The position numbers and the translations under genes are program-made. Shown here one piece after another: positions 15,761-22,951 of a stretch of DNA of 44,965 nt. Numbering within the stretch: the stretch's first letter is position 1; each line of letters opens with the position of its first letter. The DNA comes from Corallococcus interemptor. Lineage in GTDB: Bacteria; Myxococcota; Myxococcia; Myxococcales; Myxococcaceae. The stretch covers positions 1 through 44,965 of the forward strand of contig NZ_RAWM01000069.1 of NCBI RefSeq assembly GCF_003668875.1, written 5' to 3'. The notes under the pieces were generated by a model. That model did no database searches. It worked only from the letters and a program-made list of their open reading frames with translations, and was not told where the DNA came from.

Positions 15761-16800
15761 TTCAGCGACTCCAGGTAGACGAGCAGCGCCTGGAGGTCAT
15801 CCGGCGGCAGGGTGAGGGCGGGCATGTTGTTGCCGGGCTTGAGGCTCTGGGAGTTGAGGATCCATCCGGCCAGGTGCCCCCGGTCGAAGGGCAGCGCGCC
15901 GGCGGCCAGCGTGGAGCGGCTGGCGACGTGGGTGAGGTTGGGTCCGGTGGACGCCGCGGCGCCGGTGCCGCTGATGGCGTGGCACAGCGCGCACGGCCCC
16001 TGGAGGAACACCTGCTGGCCCCGCTGTGCCATGGGGGCCGTGGGCTGGGGCGCGGGCTGGAGCTGGTGGTTGCGCCAGGCCTCGAACTGCTCGGGGCTCT
16101 CCGCCACCACGACGAAGCCCATCTTCGCGTGCTGGATGCCGCAGAACTCGTAGCACTGGCCAAAGAAGGTGCCGGGCCGGTCCGCCTGGAGCTCCAGCGT
16201 GTTCTGCTGGCCGGGGATGAGGTCGCGCTTGTTGGTGAGCTCCGGCACCCAGAAGCTGTGGATGACGTCACGCGAGTTGAGCTTGAGGATGACGGGGCGG
16301 CCCACCGGCACGTGCAGCTCGTTGGCGGTGACGAGGATGCGCGAGGGGTCCGGGTCCTGCACCCGGAACTCCCACCACCACTGGTGCCCCACCACCTGAA
16401 TCTCCAGCGCCTCCGGGCTGCGCAGCCGCGCGAGCGCCGCGCCCGTGCTCGCGTTGGCCACGGTGATGACGAAGAGCACCGCCACCGTGAGGCCAGCGCA
16501 GAGGCCCACCACGCGGCCCATCCTGCGCTCACGGGCCGGGTCCACCGGCCGGGCCCCCGCGCCGTCCGGCGGCACGGAGTGGGCCTCCACCTCCGGGACC
16601 TGCGCCTTCGAACCGCCACGCCGGCGCAGGAGCGCGCCCAGCATGGCCAGCACCACGGCCGTCAGCACGACGGCGGAGATGAGGAACAGCAGGTCCCAGA
16701 GCGAGCGCAGGCGCTCGACGTGCGGCCCCCGCGCATCGAGCATGCGCAGCCCGCCGCCGCACCCGGTGCAGAGCCACAGGACTATCGGCAGGCGCTTCAT
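15757..16800 (-). CDS. Cytochrome c oxidase subunit II with fused cytochrome c domain
   Basis: 347 residues; the ATG overlaps the upstream cytochrome gene stop (ATGA). An N-terminal signal or anchor and two membrane helices precede the cupredoxin domain. The CuA ligands are H181 (VIHSFWVPEL), C216, C220, H224 and M227 (QCYEFCGIQHAKM), with the electron-entry aromatic run QWWWEF at 140-145. A C-terminal cytochrome c domain has CALCH at 270-274 and a Met ligand in GNNMPALT (M326). This is the caa3 layout: the fused haem feeds CuA directly. The lipobox-like WLCTGC is imperfect. Confidence 0.93.
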   Translation of the reverse strand: MKRLPIVLWLCTGCGGGLRMLDARGPHVERLRSLWDLLFLISAVVLTAVVLAMLGALLRRRGGSKAQVPEVEAHSVPPDGAGARPVDPARERRMGRVVGLCAGLTVAVLFVITVANASTGAALARLRSPEALEIQVVGHQWWWEFRVQDPDPSRILVTANELHVPVGRPVILKLNSRDVIHSFWVPELTNKRDLIPGQQNTLELQADRPGTFFGQCYEFCGIQHAKMGFVVVAESPEQFEAWRNHQLQPAPQPTAPMAQRGQQVFLQGPCALCHAISGTGAAASTGPNLTHVASRSTLAAGALPFDRGHLAGWILNSQSLKPGNNMPALTLPPDDLQALLVYLESLK

Positions 16801-17345
16801 CGCGGCTGCTCCACCTCTTCGGGGCGAGGCGTCTCCCGCGCCTTGCTGGACTCCGAGGGCCGGGTGTTGAGCGTGTCGCTCCGGCCGGGCGCCACGTCCT
16901 TCTTCAAGAGCCCGCTCATGGAGCGCACGTAGGCGACCAGCTGCCACACCTGCGTGTCCGGAATCTTTCCCCGGAAGGACGGCATGCCGTTGGGCCGTCC
17001 CTCGACGATGGTGGCGTAGATGTTCTCCGGCTCGCTGCCGTATCTCCACTTCGCGTCCATCAGCGGCGGACCCATGCCGCCGCCTCCGCCCGCCGCGTGG
17101 CACCCGGAGCAGTTGAACCAGACGAACAGCCGCTTGCCCTGGCTGACGTCGTAGGCGTTGTCCTCGGACGCGGCGCGCGTGGGCGGCGTGGGGGGCGCAG
17201 GCGCGACGGGCCCCGCCTGGAGCTCCGACTGCTGGACGTCGCGCGCGGCGGGACGCGCGGCCGCGGGCAGCTCCTGGAAGCGGCGCTGCTCGCGCTCGCA
17301 GGAGGTGAGGAACAGCAGGGCACCCATCAGCACCCAGCGGCTCAT
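16797..17345 (-). CDS. Cytochrome c lipoprotein, probable electron carrier between PQQ enzyme and oxidase
   Basis: 182 residues. The signal ends in lipobox FLTSC. A ~45-residue Pro/Ala-rich tether leads to a mono-haem domain with CSGCH (residues 79-83) and a Met ligand candidate in NGMPSFRG. A charged, proline-rich tail follows. It sits directly after the XoxJ-like gene (ATGA overlap), the place XoxG occupies in xoxFJG or xoxFGJ clusters, so it is the natural acceptor for electrons from the PQQ enzyme (inference). Confidence 0.88.
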   Translation of the reverse strand: MSRWVLMGALLFLTSCEREQRRFQELPAAARPAARDVQQSELQAGPVAPAPPTPPTRAASEDNAYDVSQGKRLFVWFNCSGCHAAGGGGGMGPPLMDAKWRYGSEPENIYATIVEGRPNGMPSFRGKIPDTQVWQLVAYVRSMSGLLKKDVAPGRSDTLNTRPSESSKARETPRPEEVEQPR

Positions 17346-18151
17346 GGTGACGGCACTCCGTAGCTCGCGAGCAGGGCCCGCACCTCGCGCTTGCGCCGCG
17401 TCAGCGCCGCGTCCAGCTCATCGCGCAGGGCCTTGTCTCCCCGGCGCACGCCCACGGCGATGTCGAAGGCGAACACCAGCCCCGGTGGATCCACCTGGGG
17501 CGTCACGGGCGTCAGCGTGAGCGGCACGCCCGGGCGGCGCGCGTAGTAACCGGCGAGCGGCCCCCACACCACGGCCACGTCCACGTCGCCCTTGCGCACG
17601 GCCTCCACCAGCGCGGACGGTGGGCTGTCCTCCGTGTAGTCGCCATAGAGCGTGTAGCCGGCGACGTTCTGGATGATGCCGCGCCGGGTGAGCGCGTGCG
17701 CGGGCGGCGTGTTGGAGAAGTCATCCCCCACCAGGTGCACGCCCACCTTCACGTCGTGCAGGACGGGGTCGTCGAAGGAGCGGACCTTCGGCCCGCCGTC
17801 CTTCTTCGACACGAACACGTAGGTGGAGCGGTAGTACGGCCGCGTGGGCAGCACCATCTCCAGCTCCGAGGGCACGCCCATCACCACGTCGCACAGGTTC
17901 GCCTTGAGCGTGCTGCGGATGAAGCCCCGGCGCTGCGCCCACCACGTGTACTCGACGCGCGCCTTCAGCTCGCGGCCCAGCAGCTCCGCCAGCCGGTTCT
18001 CGAAGCCCTCGCCGCGCGCGTTGGAGAAGGGCAGGTTGTTGGGGTCCGCGCACACGCGCAGCACGCGCTCGGGCTTCGGTTCAGACGGAGTGGGCCCGGC
18101 GCCACTGGCGAACAGGAGCAGGCCCACGGTCCATGGAAGAAGGACACTCAT
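17342..18151 (-). CDS. XoxJ/MxaJ-like periplasmic protein associated with quinoprotein dehydrogenase
   Basis: 269 residues with a signal peptide and a type II periplasmic-binding fold: LRVCADPNNLPFSN at the start of the mature part, GFENRLAELLG, GDVDVAVVWGPLAGYYA and a DIAVGVRRGD block. These are the hallmarks of the quinoprotein-dehydrogenase-associated binding proteins (MxaJ/XoxJ). XoxJ is thought to help activate the dehydrogenase rather than feed a transporter, and no ABC transporter is encoded nearby. It starts seven bases after the dehydrogenase stop and overlaps the following cytochrome gene (ATGA). Confidence 0.88.
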   Translation of the reverse strand: MSVLLPWTVGLLLFASGAGPTPSEPKPERVLRVCADPNNLPFSNARGEGFENRLAELLGRELKARVEYTWWAQRRGFIRSTLKANLCDVVMGVPSELEMVLPTRPYYRSTYVFVSKKDGGPKVRSFDDPVLHDVKVGVHLVGDDFSNTPPAHALTRRGIIQNVAGYTLYGDYTEDSPPSALVEAVRKGDVDVAVVWGPLAGYYARRPGVPLTLTPVTPQVDPPGLVFAFDIAVGVRRGDKALRDELDAALTRRKREVRALLASYGVPSP

Positions 18152-18158
18152 TGGAGGC

Positions 18159-20006
18159 TCAGGGCAGGGCGAAGGTGTAGAGCGTGCCGCCGCGCGTGGT
18201 GTGCTGCGGCAGGTCCTTCATGGCGGCACCGAAGCCCAGCGCGATGTTGTCGTCGCGAGGGTCCAGCTCACCGGCGACGATGGCGCCCGCCCAGCCGCCC
18301 ACGCCGGAGAGCACGGACACGTACTGCTTGCCGTCCGGGCCCCGGAAGGTGATGGGCTGGCCGATGATTCCGCTGCCCACCTTGAACTTCCACAGCTCCT
18401 GGCCCGTGCGCGCGTGCACGGCCTTGAACCAGCCATCCATCGTTCCGTAGAAGGCCACGTCGCCGGCCGTCACCACGACGCCGCTCCACACGGGGAACTT
18501 CTCCGGGATGCCGAAGACCTTCTTGCCGGCGGCCACGTCCCAGCCGATGAACTCGCCCCGGTTGCCGCCCGGCCCCGCGTACATCTTCACGTTCATGCCG
18601 ACGTATGGCGTGCCCGCGATGTAGTTGGCCTCGTAGCCCTGCGCGTCCTGGCACAGGTTGTTGCCCGGGATGTAGAGCATCCCCGTCTCCGGGTTGAACG
18701 CGGAGGGCGACCAGTCCTTGGACCCGGGGGACGCCGGGCAGATGCCGCGAATCGTCTTGTCGAAGCCCGTCTCCATGCCCGGCACCGGCTGGAGGCGGCC
18801 CGTCTTCAGGTCCACGCCCGTGCTGGTGGTGATGTGCCCGAAGGGCGTGGCGGACAGCACCTGGCCCGTCGCGCGGTCCAGCACGTAGACGTAGCCCGTG
18901 CGCCCCGGATGGATGAGCACCTGGCGCGGCTTCCCGTTCACGGTGAGGTCCGCGACGATGGACTCGTTGATGCCGTCGTGGTCGTACAGGTCGTGAGGGC
19001 TCCACTGGTAGAACCAGACGGCCTCGCCCGTGGAGGGGCGACGCGCGAAGATGCCGCACGTCCACTTGTTGTCCCCGGGCCGCTGCTCCGGGTTCCACGG
19101 GCCGGGGTTGCCGGTGCCGTAGAACACCAGGTCCAGCGCCGCGTCGTACGACACCCAGCCCCACACGGTGCCGCCGCCGATCTTCCACTGGTCCGGCGGC
19201 CACGTGCGCACGCCCAGGTCCTTGCCCTGGTCGGACGCGTAGAAGGGTTTGAAGTTGGGCCCGATGAGCACGTCCACGTCCGGGCCCGTGCTGTACGCGC
19301 GCCACGCGATGGCGCCCGTCTTCGTGTCCAGGCCGGCGGCCCAGCCGCGCACGCCCAGCTCTCCGCCAGCGTTGCCCACGATGACCCGGTCGCGCACCAC
19401 CAGGGGCGCCATGGTCATGGTCTCGCCCTTGTTGATGTCCCCCAGCTTCGTCTTCCAGAGCTCCTTGCCCGTCTGCGCGTCCACCGCGACCGTGTGCGCG
19501 TCCAGCGTGTTGAAGAAGAGGCGCCCGTCCGCGTACGACGCGCCCCGGTTGACGACATCGCAGCACGCCACGCCCTGGGCCGAGGGCGACGGCGCCGGTT
19601 CGTACGTCCACTTCACCGGCGCGCCTTCCTTCGTCAGGTCCAGCGCCACCAGCCGGTTGGGGAAGGGCGTGACGACGTACATCGTCGAGCCCACCACCAG
19701 CGGCGCCGCCTCATGCCCGCGCACCAGCCCCGTGGACCACGACCAGGCGAGCTTCAGGTCCTTCACGTTGCCCGCGTGGATGTCCTTGAGCCGGCTGTAG
19801 CGCGTGTTGGCCGCGTCCTTGGACGCCGTGAGCCACTGCCCGTCGTCCTCCGCCAGCTTCGACGCGTCCGGCTTCGTCGCTCCGGCCGGAAGGTTGCTGG
19901 AGCCCTGCGCGGAGGAAGGGTGCGCGCCTCCCTCCTTCTTGCAACCCGGAGTCAGGAGGAAGAGGCCGGCCAGGACCCACGACGACACGCAGCTTCGATA
20001 CGGCAT
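18159..20006 (-). CDS. PQQ-dependent alcohol dehydrogenase, lanthanide-type (XoxF/ExaF-like)
   Basis: 615 residues, the full length of an eight-bladed quinoprotein alcohol dehydrogenase. Neighbouring Cys148-Cys149 (GVACCDVVNRG) give the vicinal disulfide near PQQ. Metal and catalytic residues by family pattern: Glu216 (GGELGVRG), Asn300 (GTGNPGPWN), catalytic Asp342 and the extra Asp344 in PHDLYDHDG. The Asp-x-Asp pair marks lanthanide-dependent enzymes; calcium-type MxaF has Ala at the second place. Here the middle residue is His, not the usual Tyr. The N-terminus ends in FLLTPGC, a weak lipobox, so it may be a lipoprotein. Methanol, ethanol or another alcohol could be the substrate. Confidence 0.92.
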   Translation of the reverse strand: MPYRSCVSSWVLAGLFLLTPGCKKEGGAHPSSAQGSSNLPAGATKPDASKLAEDDGQWLTASKDAANTRYSRLKDIHAGNVKDLKLAWSWSTGLVRGHEAAPLVVGSTMYVVTPFPNRLVALDLTKEGAPVKWTYEPAPSPSAQGVACCDVVNRGASYADGRLFFNTLDAHTVAVDAQTGKELWKTKLGDINKGETMTMAPLVVRDRVIVGNAGGELGVRGWAAGLDTKTGAIAWRAYSTGPDVDVLIGPNFKPFYASDQGKDLGVRTWPPDQWKIGGGTVWGWVSYDAALDLVFYGTGNPGPWNPEQRPGDNKWTCGIFARRPSTGEAVWFYQWSPHDLYDHDGINESIVADLTVNGKPRQVLIHPGRTGYVYVLDRATGQVLSATPFGHITTSTGVDLKTGRLQPVPGMETGFDKTIRGICPASPGSKDWSPSAFNPETGMLYIPGNNLCQDAQGYEANYIAGTPYVGMNVKMYAGPGGNRGEFIGWDVAAGKKVFGIPEKFPVWSGVVVTAGDVAFYGTMDGWFKAVHARTGQELWKFKVGSGIIGQPITFRGPDGKQYVSVLSGVGGWAGAIVAGELDPRDDNIALGFGAAMKDLPQHTTRGGTLYTFALP

Positions 20007-20008
20007 AT

Positions 20009-20045
20009 GCGCGACACCCTAGGGAACCCGCTGGGTTTGTCGCGC
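20009..20045 (-). promoter_or_regulatory. Hairpin overlapping the translation start region of the PQQ dehydrogenase
   Basis: GCGCGACA (20009-20016) pairs perfectly with TGTCGCGC (20038-20045). Inside it AACCC (20025-20029) pairs with GGGTT (20033-20037), leaving the bulge CCCTAGGG (20017-20024). On the mRNA the stem ends two bases before the ATG at 20006, and the only Shine-Dalgarno-like AGGG lies in the bulge. This could gate translation. It shows no match to a riboswitch class I know. A smaller hairpin, TGGGAC/GTCCCA (20115-20130), lies just after the preceding gene. Confidence 0.4.
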
Positions 20046-20140
20046 CAATCAGGCTCATGCCCCGTTGGACATCCGATGGAGGGACGACGCTCTGTCCACC
20101 GCCAGACGCAGGCATGGGACCCGAGTCCCAACGCCCCTGC

Positions 20141-21181
20141 TCAGCGGGAGACCGCGATGCCCCAGGGCAGCGTGCCCACGGGGATGCGCTTGAGCACCTG
20201 GCCCGTCGCGGGGTCGATGACGGAGACGTCGTTGGAGGGGCCGTTGGCGGTGAAGAGCCGCTGGCCGTCCGGCGTGATGCCCACGCCCCAGGGACGCTCG
20301 CCCACGTCCTCCACGGTGCGCAGCAGCTTCCAGGCCGCCACGTCGATGCTGGCCACGGCCTTGCCGCGCCCGGTGGTGACGTACAGCGTGCGGCCGTCCG
20401 GGGACACCACCGCGCCCATGGGCTTCGCGCCTGCTTCCGGGAAGCTCAGCGTGCCCTTCGCCTGGTGTGTCTTCGCGTCCACGCGGGTGACGGTGCGGCC
20501 CTGCTCCGCGGTGACGAAGGCCCACGCGCCATCCGGCGTGAAGGCCACCGCGCGCGGACGGCCTCCCGCCGGGATGCGCGCCACCACCGCCTGCGTGCCG
20601 GTGTCGATGACGTAGACGTGGTGGTCCTCCTCGCTGGTGACGTAGGCGAAGCGGCCGTCCGGGCGCAGCGTGACGCCCTCGGGCTCGCCGCCCACGGGCA
20701 CCGCGTGCGTCACCTTGCCCGTGGCCACGTCCACCACGGAGGCCTTCGCGGCGTCCTCGTTGGAGACGTAGAGGCGCTGGCCGTCCGGGGACACGTCGAA
20801 GGACTCGGGGTCGTCCCCGCTCTCCAGCACGCGCAGGACCTGGTGCGTCTTCGTGTCCACCAGCGCGATGCCGTCCGCGGTGCGGTCCGGCGGGGGCAGG
20901 GTGTCCTCGTCCGTGCCGGGTGGCGCCCGCATGGAGCCGCTGACCGCCACGTAGAGCCGCTGGCCGTCCGCGGACAGGCGCAGGCCCCGGGGCCGCTTGC
21001 CCACGGGGATGGTGGCGATGACACGGTTCGCTTCCGCGTCGATGACGGAGAGGTCGTCGGAGCCCTCGTTGCTCACGTACACGAGCGGCCCGGTCTTCCG
21101 CGCGCAGCCTCGGGAATCACAGGCCGTGGCGGCGAGCAGCGCCAGCGCGAGGACACGAAAGGGGCGGAGAGCGGAGGCCAT
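20141..21181 (-). CDS. PQQ-dependent catabolism-associated beta-propeller lipoprotein (YVTN repeats)
   Basis: 346 residues. The signal peptide ends near LLAATAC (lipobox-like), followed by about seven repeats of the pattern (V/A)xxSPDGxxLYV...VSVID.A(T)G.V, e.g. VYVSNEGSDDLSVIDAEA and DGQRLYVSNEDAAKASVVD. This is the YVTN/YNCRD propeller type that is a recurrent neighbour of PQQ alcohol dehydrogenases. Its exact function is unknown; it probably acts in the periplasm beside the dehydrogenase. It is the first gene of the minus-strand block, 134 bases before the dehydrogenase gene. Confidence 0.85.
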   Translation of the reverse strand: MASALRPFRVLALALLAATACDSRGCARKTGPLVYVSNEGSDDLSVIDAEANRVIATIPVGKRPRGLRLSADGQRLYVAVSGSMRAPPGTDEDTLPPPDRTADGIALVDTKTHQVLRVLESGDDPESFDVSPDGQRLYVSNEDAAKASVVDVATGKVTHAVPVGGEPEGVTLRPDGRFAYVTSEEDHHVYVIDTGTQAVVARIPAGGRPRAVAFTPDGAWAFVTAEQGRTVTRVDAKTHQAKGTLSFPEAGAKPMGAVVSPDGRTLYVTTGRGKAVASIDVAAWKLLRTVEDVGERPWGVGITPDGQRLFTANGPSNDVSVIDPATGQVLKRIPVGTLPWGIAVSR

Positions 21182-21219
21182 GTCCCGGCTCTATCCGAAC
21201 CGGCGGGCCCCAGAAACAC

Positions 21220-21281
21220 GAACGGCGGTGAAGCGACCGGAAGGCCACTCCACCGCCGCCGTTCACGGCCCGAAAGCCGTG
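21220..21281 (-). terminator. Terminator-like hairpins after the DUF5684 gene
   Basis: GAACGGCGG (21220-21228) pairs with CCGCCGTTC (21256-21264). A second hairpin, CACGGC (21264-21269) with GCCGTG (21276-21281), directly follows the stop codon. On the minus strand the larger stem is followed by GTGTTTCTG, a weak T-rich run. It would separate the DUF5684 transcript from the PQQ/oxidase operon, whose promoter should then lie within about 21182-21220; I cannot identify it clearly. Confidence 0.45.
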
Positions 21282-21286
21282 CGGGA

Positions 21287-21724
21287 CTACGCCGCGGCCA
21301 TGCCACCGCCGGAGGCGGCCGCCGGGCCCTGGTACTGCGCGTCGCCGAAGGCCAGCATCGGACCAAAGATGATGCCGAGGAAGAAGAGCCCGATGCCGAA
21401 GCCCGTGTCCTTGCCGAAGGACTTGGCCAGGTCGATGCTCAGGATGATGGACGCGATGAAGGCTGCGGGCGGACACAGCAGCAGCATCGCCATCCACCAG
21501 ATGGGCCGGCCTACGATGTTGAGCAGGATGTAGAGGTTGTAGAAGGGCACGATGGCCGCCCAGCCAGGCTGGCCCGCCTTGACGAAGATCTTCCACAACG
21601 AGGCGATGCCGACGACGAGGACGGCGAGATAGATCACCGACATCAGCGCGAGAAACGCCCCGGAGGGCTGCGCCGCCTGCTGCTCCTGCATCTGCCGCAT
21701 CATCTCCAGCTGCTGCTCGTCCAT
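21287..21724 (-). CDS. DUF5684-type small membrane protein
   Basis: 145 residues. A Gln/Met-rich cytoplasmic start (MRQMQEQQAA) is followed by helices SVIYLAVLVVGIASLW, then AGQPGWAAIVPFYNLYILLNI, a hydrophobic pair, and DLAKSFGKDTGFGIGLFFLG. The GxPGWAAIVPxYN and DLAKSFGK blocks are typical of DUF5684 proteins. No function is known. The tail is Gly/Ala-rich. GAGGGGGAAG upstream of the ATG provides a ribosome site. Confidence 0.75.
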   Translation of the reverse strand: MDEQQLEMMRQMQEQQAAQPSGAFLALMSVIYLAVLVVGIASLWKIFVKAGQPGWAAIVPFYNLYILLNIVGRPIWWMAMLLLCPPAAFIASIILSIDLAKSFGKDTGFGIGLFFLGIIFGPMLAFGDAQYQGPAAASGGGMAAA

Positions 21725-21843
21725 GACTTCCCCCTCGGAAGTATTGGGACCCCTCCTGGGAGGACGGGTCCACGTTCACTCCCGAACAAAGGCGAAGTCG
21801 GGGGCGAAAAGCAAATTCCTTCCCCACTGTCGCGGCTGGCCGC

Positions 21844-22950
21844 TCAGGCCTTCAGCGTCTCCGGCACCTGCCAGTCCGGCTTCAGCCGCTGGATGACCTT
21901 CACGAAATTCTCTTTGTCCTGGGCTTTCTCCAGGGCGGCCTCGGGGAGGATGACGTCGTCCTTCACCAGCCGCTCCAGGTGCATGTCCAGGGTCTGCATG
22001 CCCTGGCCCTGGCCCGCCTGCATCTTGGAGGCAATCTGGAACACCTTGCCCTCGCGGATCATGGCGGCGATGGCGGCGCTGCCCACCAGGATTTCGAGCG
22101 CGGCGACGCGGCCCTTGCCGTCCGCGGTCTTGATCAGCTGCTGGGCGACGATGCCGGCCAGCGACTCCGCGAGCATGCCGCGCACCTGGCCCTGCTCGTC
22201 CGCGGGGAAGGAGTTGATGATGCGGTCGATGGTGGCGGGGGCGCTGTTGGTGTGCACCGTGGCGAAGACGAGCACGCCGAAGCTGGCCAGCTGGAGCGCC
22301 AGCTTCATGGTCTCGTTGGTGCGAAGCTCGCCAATGAGGATGACGTTGGGGTCCTCGCGGCCGGCGGAGCGGATGGCGGTGGCGAAGCTGGACGCGTGCG
22401 GGCCCACTTCCCGGTGGGTGACCTGGGCCTTGAGCGATTCGTGCACGAACTCCACCGGGTCCTCGACGGTGAGCACGTGCGCGGCGCGCGTCTTGTTGAT
22501 GTGGTTGATCATCCCCGCGAGCGTCGTGGACTTGCCGGAGCCCGTGGGGCCCGTCACCAGCACCAGGCCGCTGCGGCGGTCCGCCATCTTGCGCACCACC
22601 TCCGGCGTCTTCAGGTCCTCCAGCGACAGCACCTTGCTGGGGATGGTGCGGAACACGGCGCCAATGCCGGTCATCTTGTAGAAGTAGTTCGCGCGGAAGC
22701 GGGCCTTGGTGCCGTAGCCGTAGGCGAAGTCCAGGTCCAGCTCCTCGACAATCTGCCGCTTCTGCTCCGGCGAGCAGATTTCGAAGAGCAGCGACTCCAG
22801 CTCGTTGGAGGAGAGGGGCTCGTCGCGCAGGGGCACCAGCTCGCCGCGGATGCGGCCCAGGGGCGGGTAGCCCACGCTCAGGTGCAGGTCGCTGCCCTTC
22901 CTGTCGAGCAGGACGTCGAACCAGGCGGCGATGCGGGGAGTGTCGGTCAT
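21844..22950 (-). CDS. PilT/PilU-family type IV pilus retraction ATPase paralogue
   Basis: 368 residues. Order: N-terminal PAS-like domain (DLHLSVGYPPLGRI), Walker A GPTGSGKST (134-142), Asp box (HVLTVEDPVEFVH), Walker B region ILIGELRT and His box FATVHTNSA. It belongs to the hexameric motor family that depolymerises pili for twitching (S-motility). LIGELRT has Thr where PilT usually has Asp (EMRD). It lies one base after the stop of the second PilT-like gene, so both should be expressed together. No pilus structural genes are nearby, so it is a paralogue rather than the main-cluster pilT. Confidence 0.88.
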   Translation of the reverse strand: MTDTPRIAAWFDVLLDRKGSDLHLSVGYPPLGRIRGELVPLRDEPLSSNELESLLFEICSPEQKRQIVEELDLDFAYGYGTKARFRANYFYKMTGIGAVFRTIPSKVLSLEDLKTPEVVRKMADRRSGLVLVTGPTGSGKSTTLAGMINHINKTRAAHVLTVEDPVEFVHESLKAQVTHREVGPHASSFATAIRSAGREDPNVILIGELRTNETMKLALQLASFGVLVFATVHTNSAPATIDRIINSFPADEQGQVRGMLAESLAGIVAQQLIKTADGKGRVAALEILVGSAAIAAMIREGKVFQIASKMQAGQGQGMQTLDMHLERLVKDDVILPEAALEKAQDKENFVKVIQRLKPDWQVPETLKA

Positions 22951-22951
22951 G

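Noticed and set aside
17844-20615. A 923-codon open frame on the plus strand opposite the PQQ genes
   Set aside because: It is an antisense shadow caused by high third-position GC; the product is Arg/Ala/His/Gly low-complexity, and the minus-strand genes carry clear family motifs.
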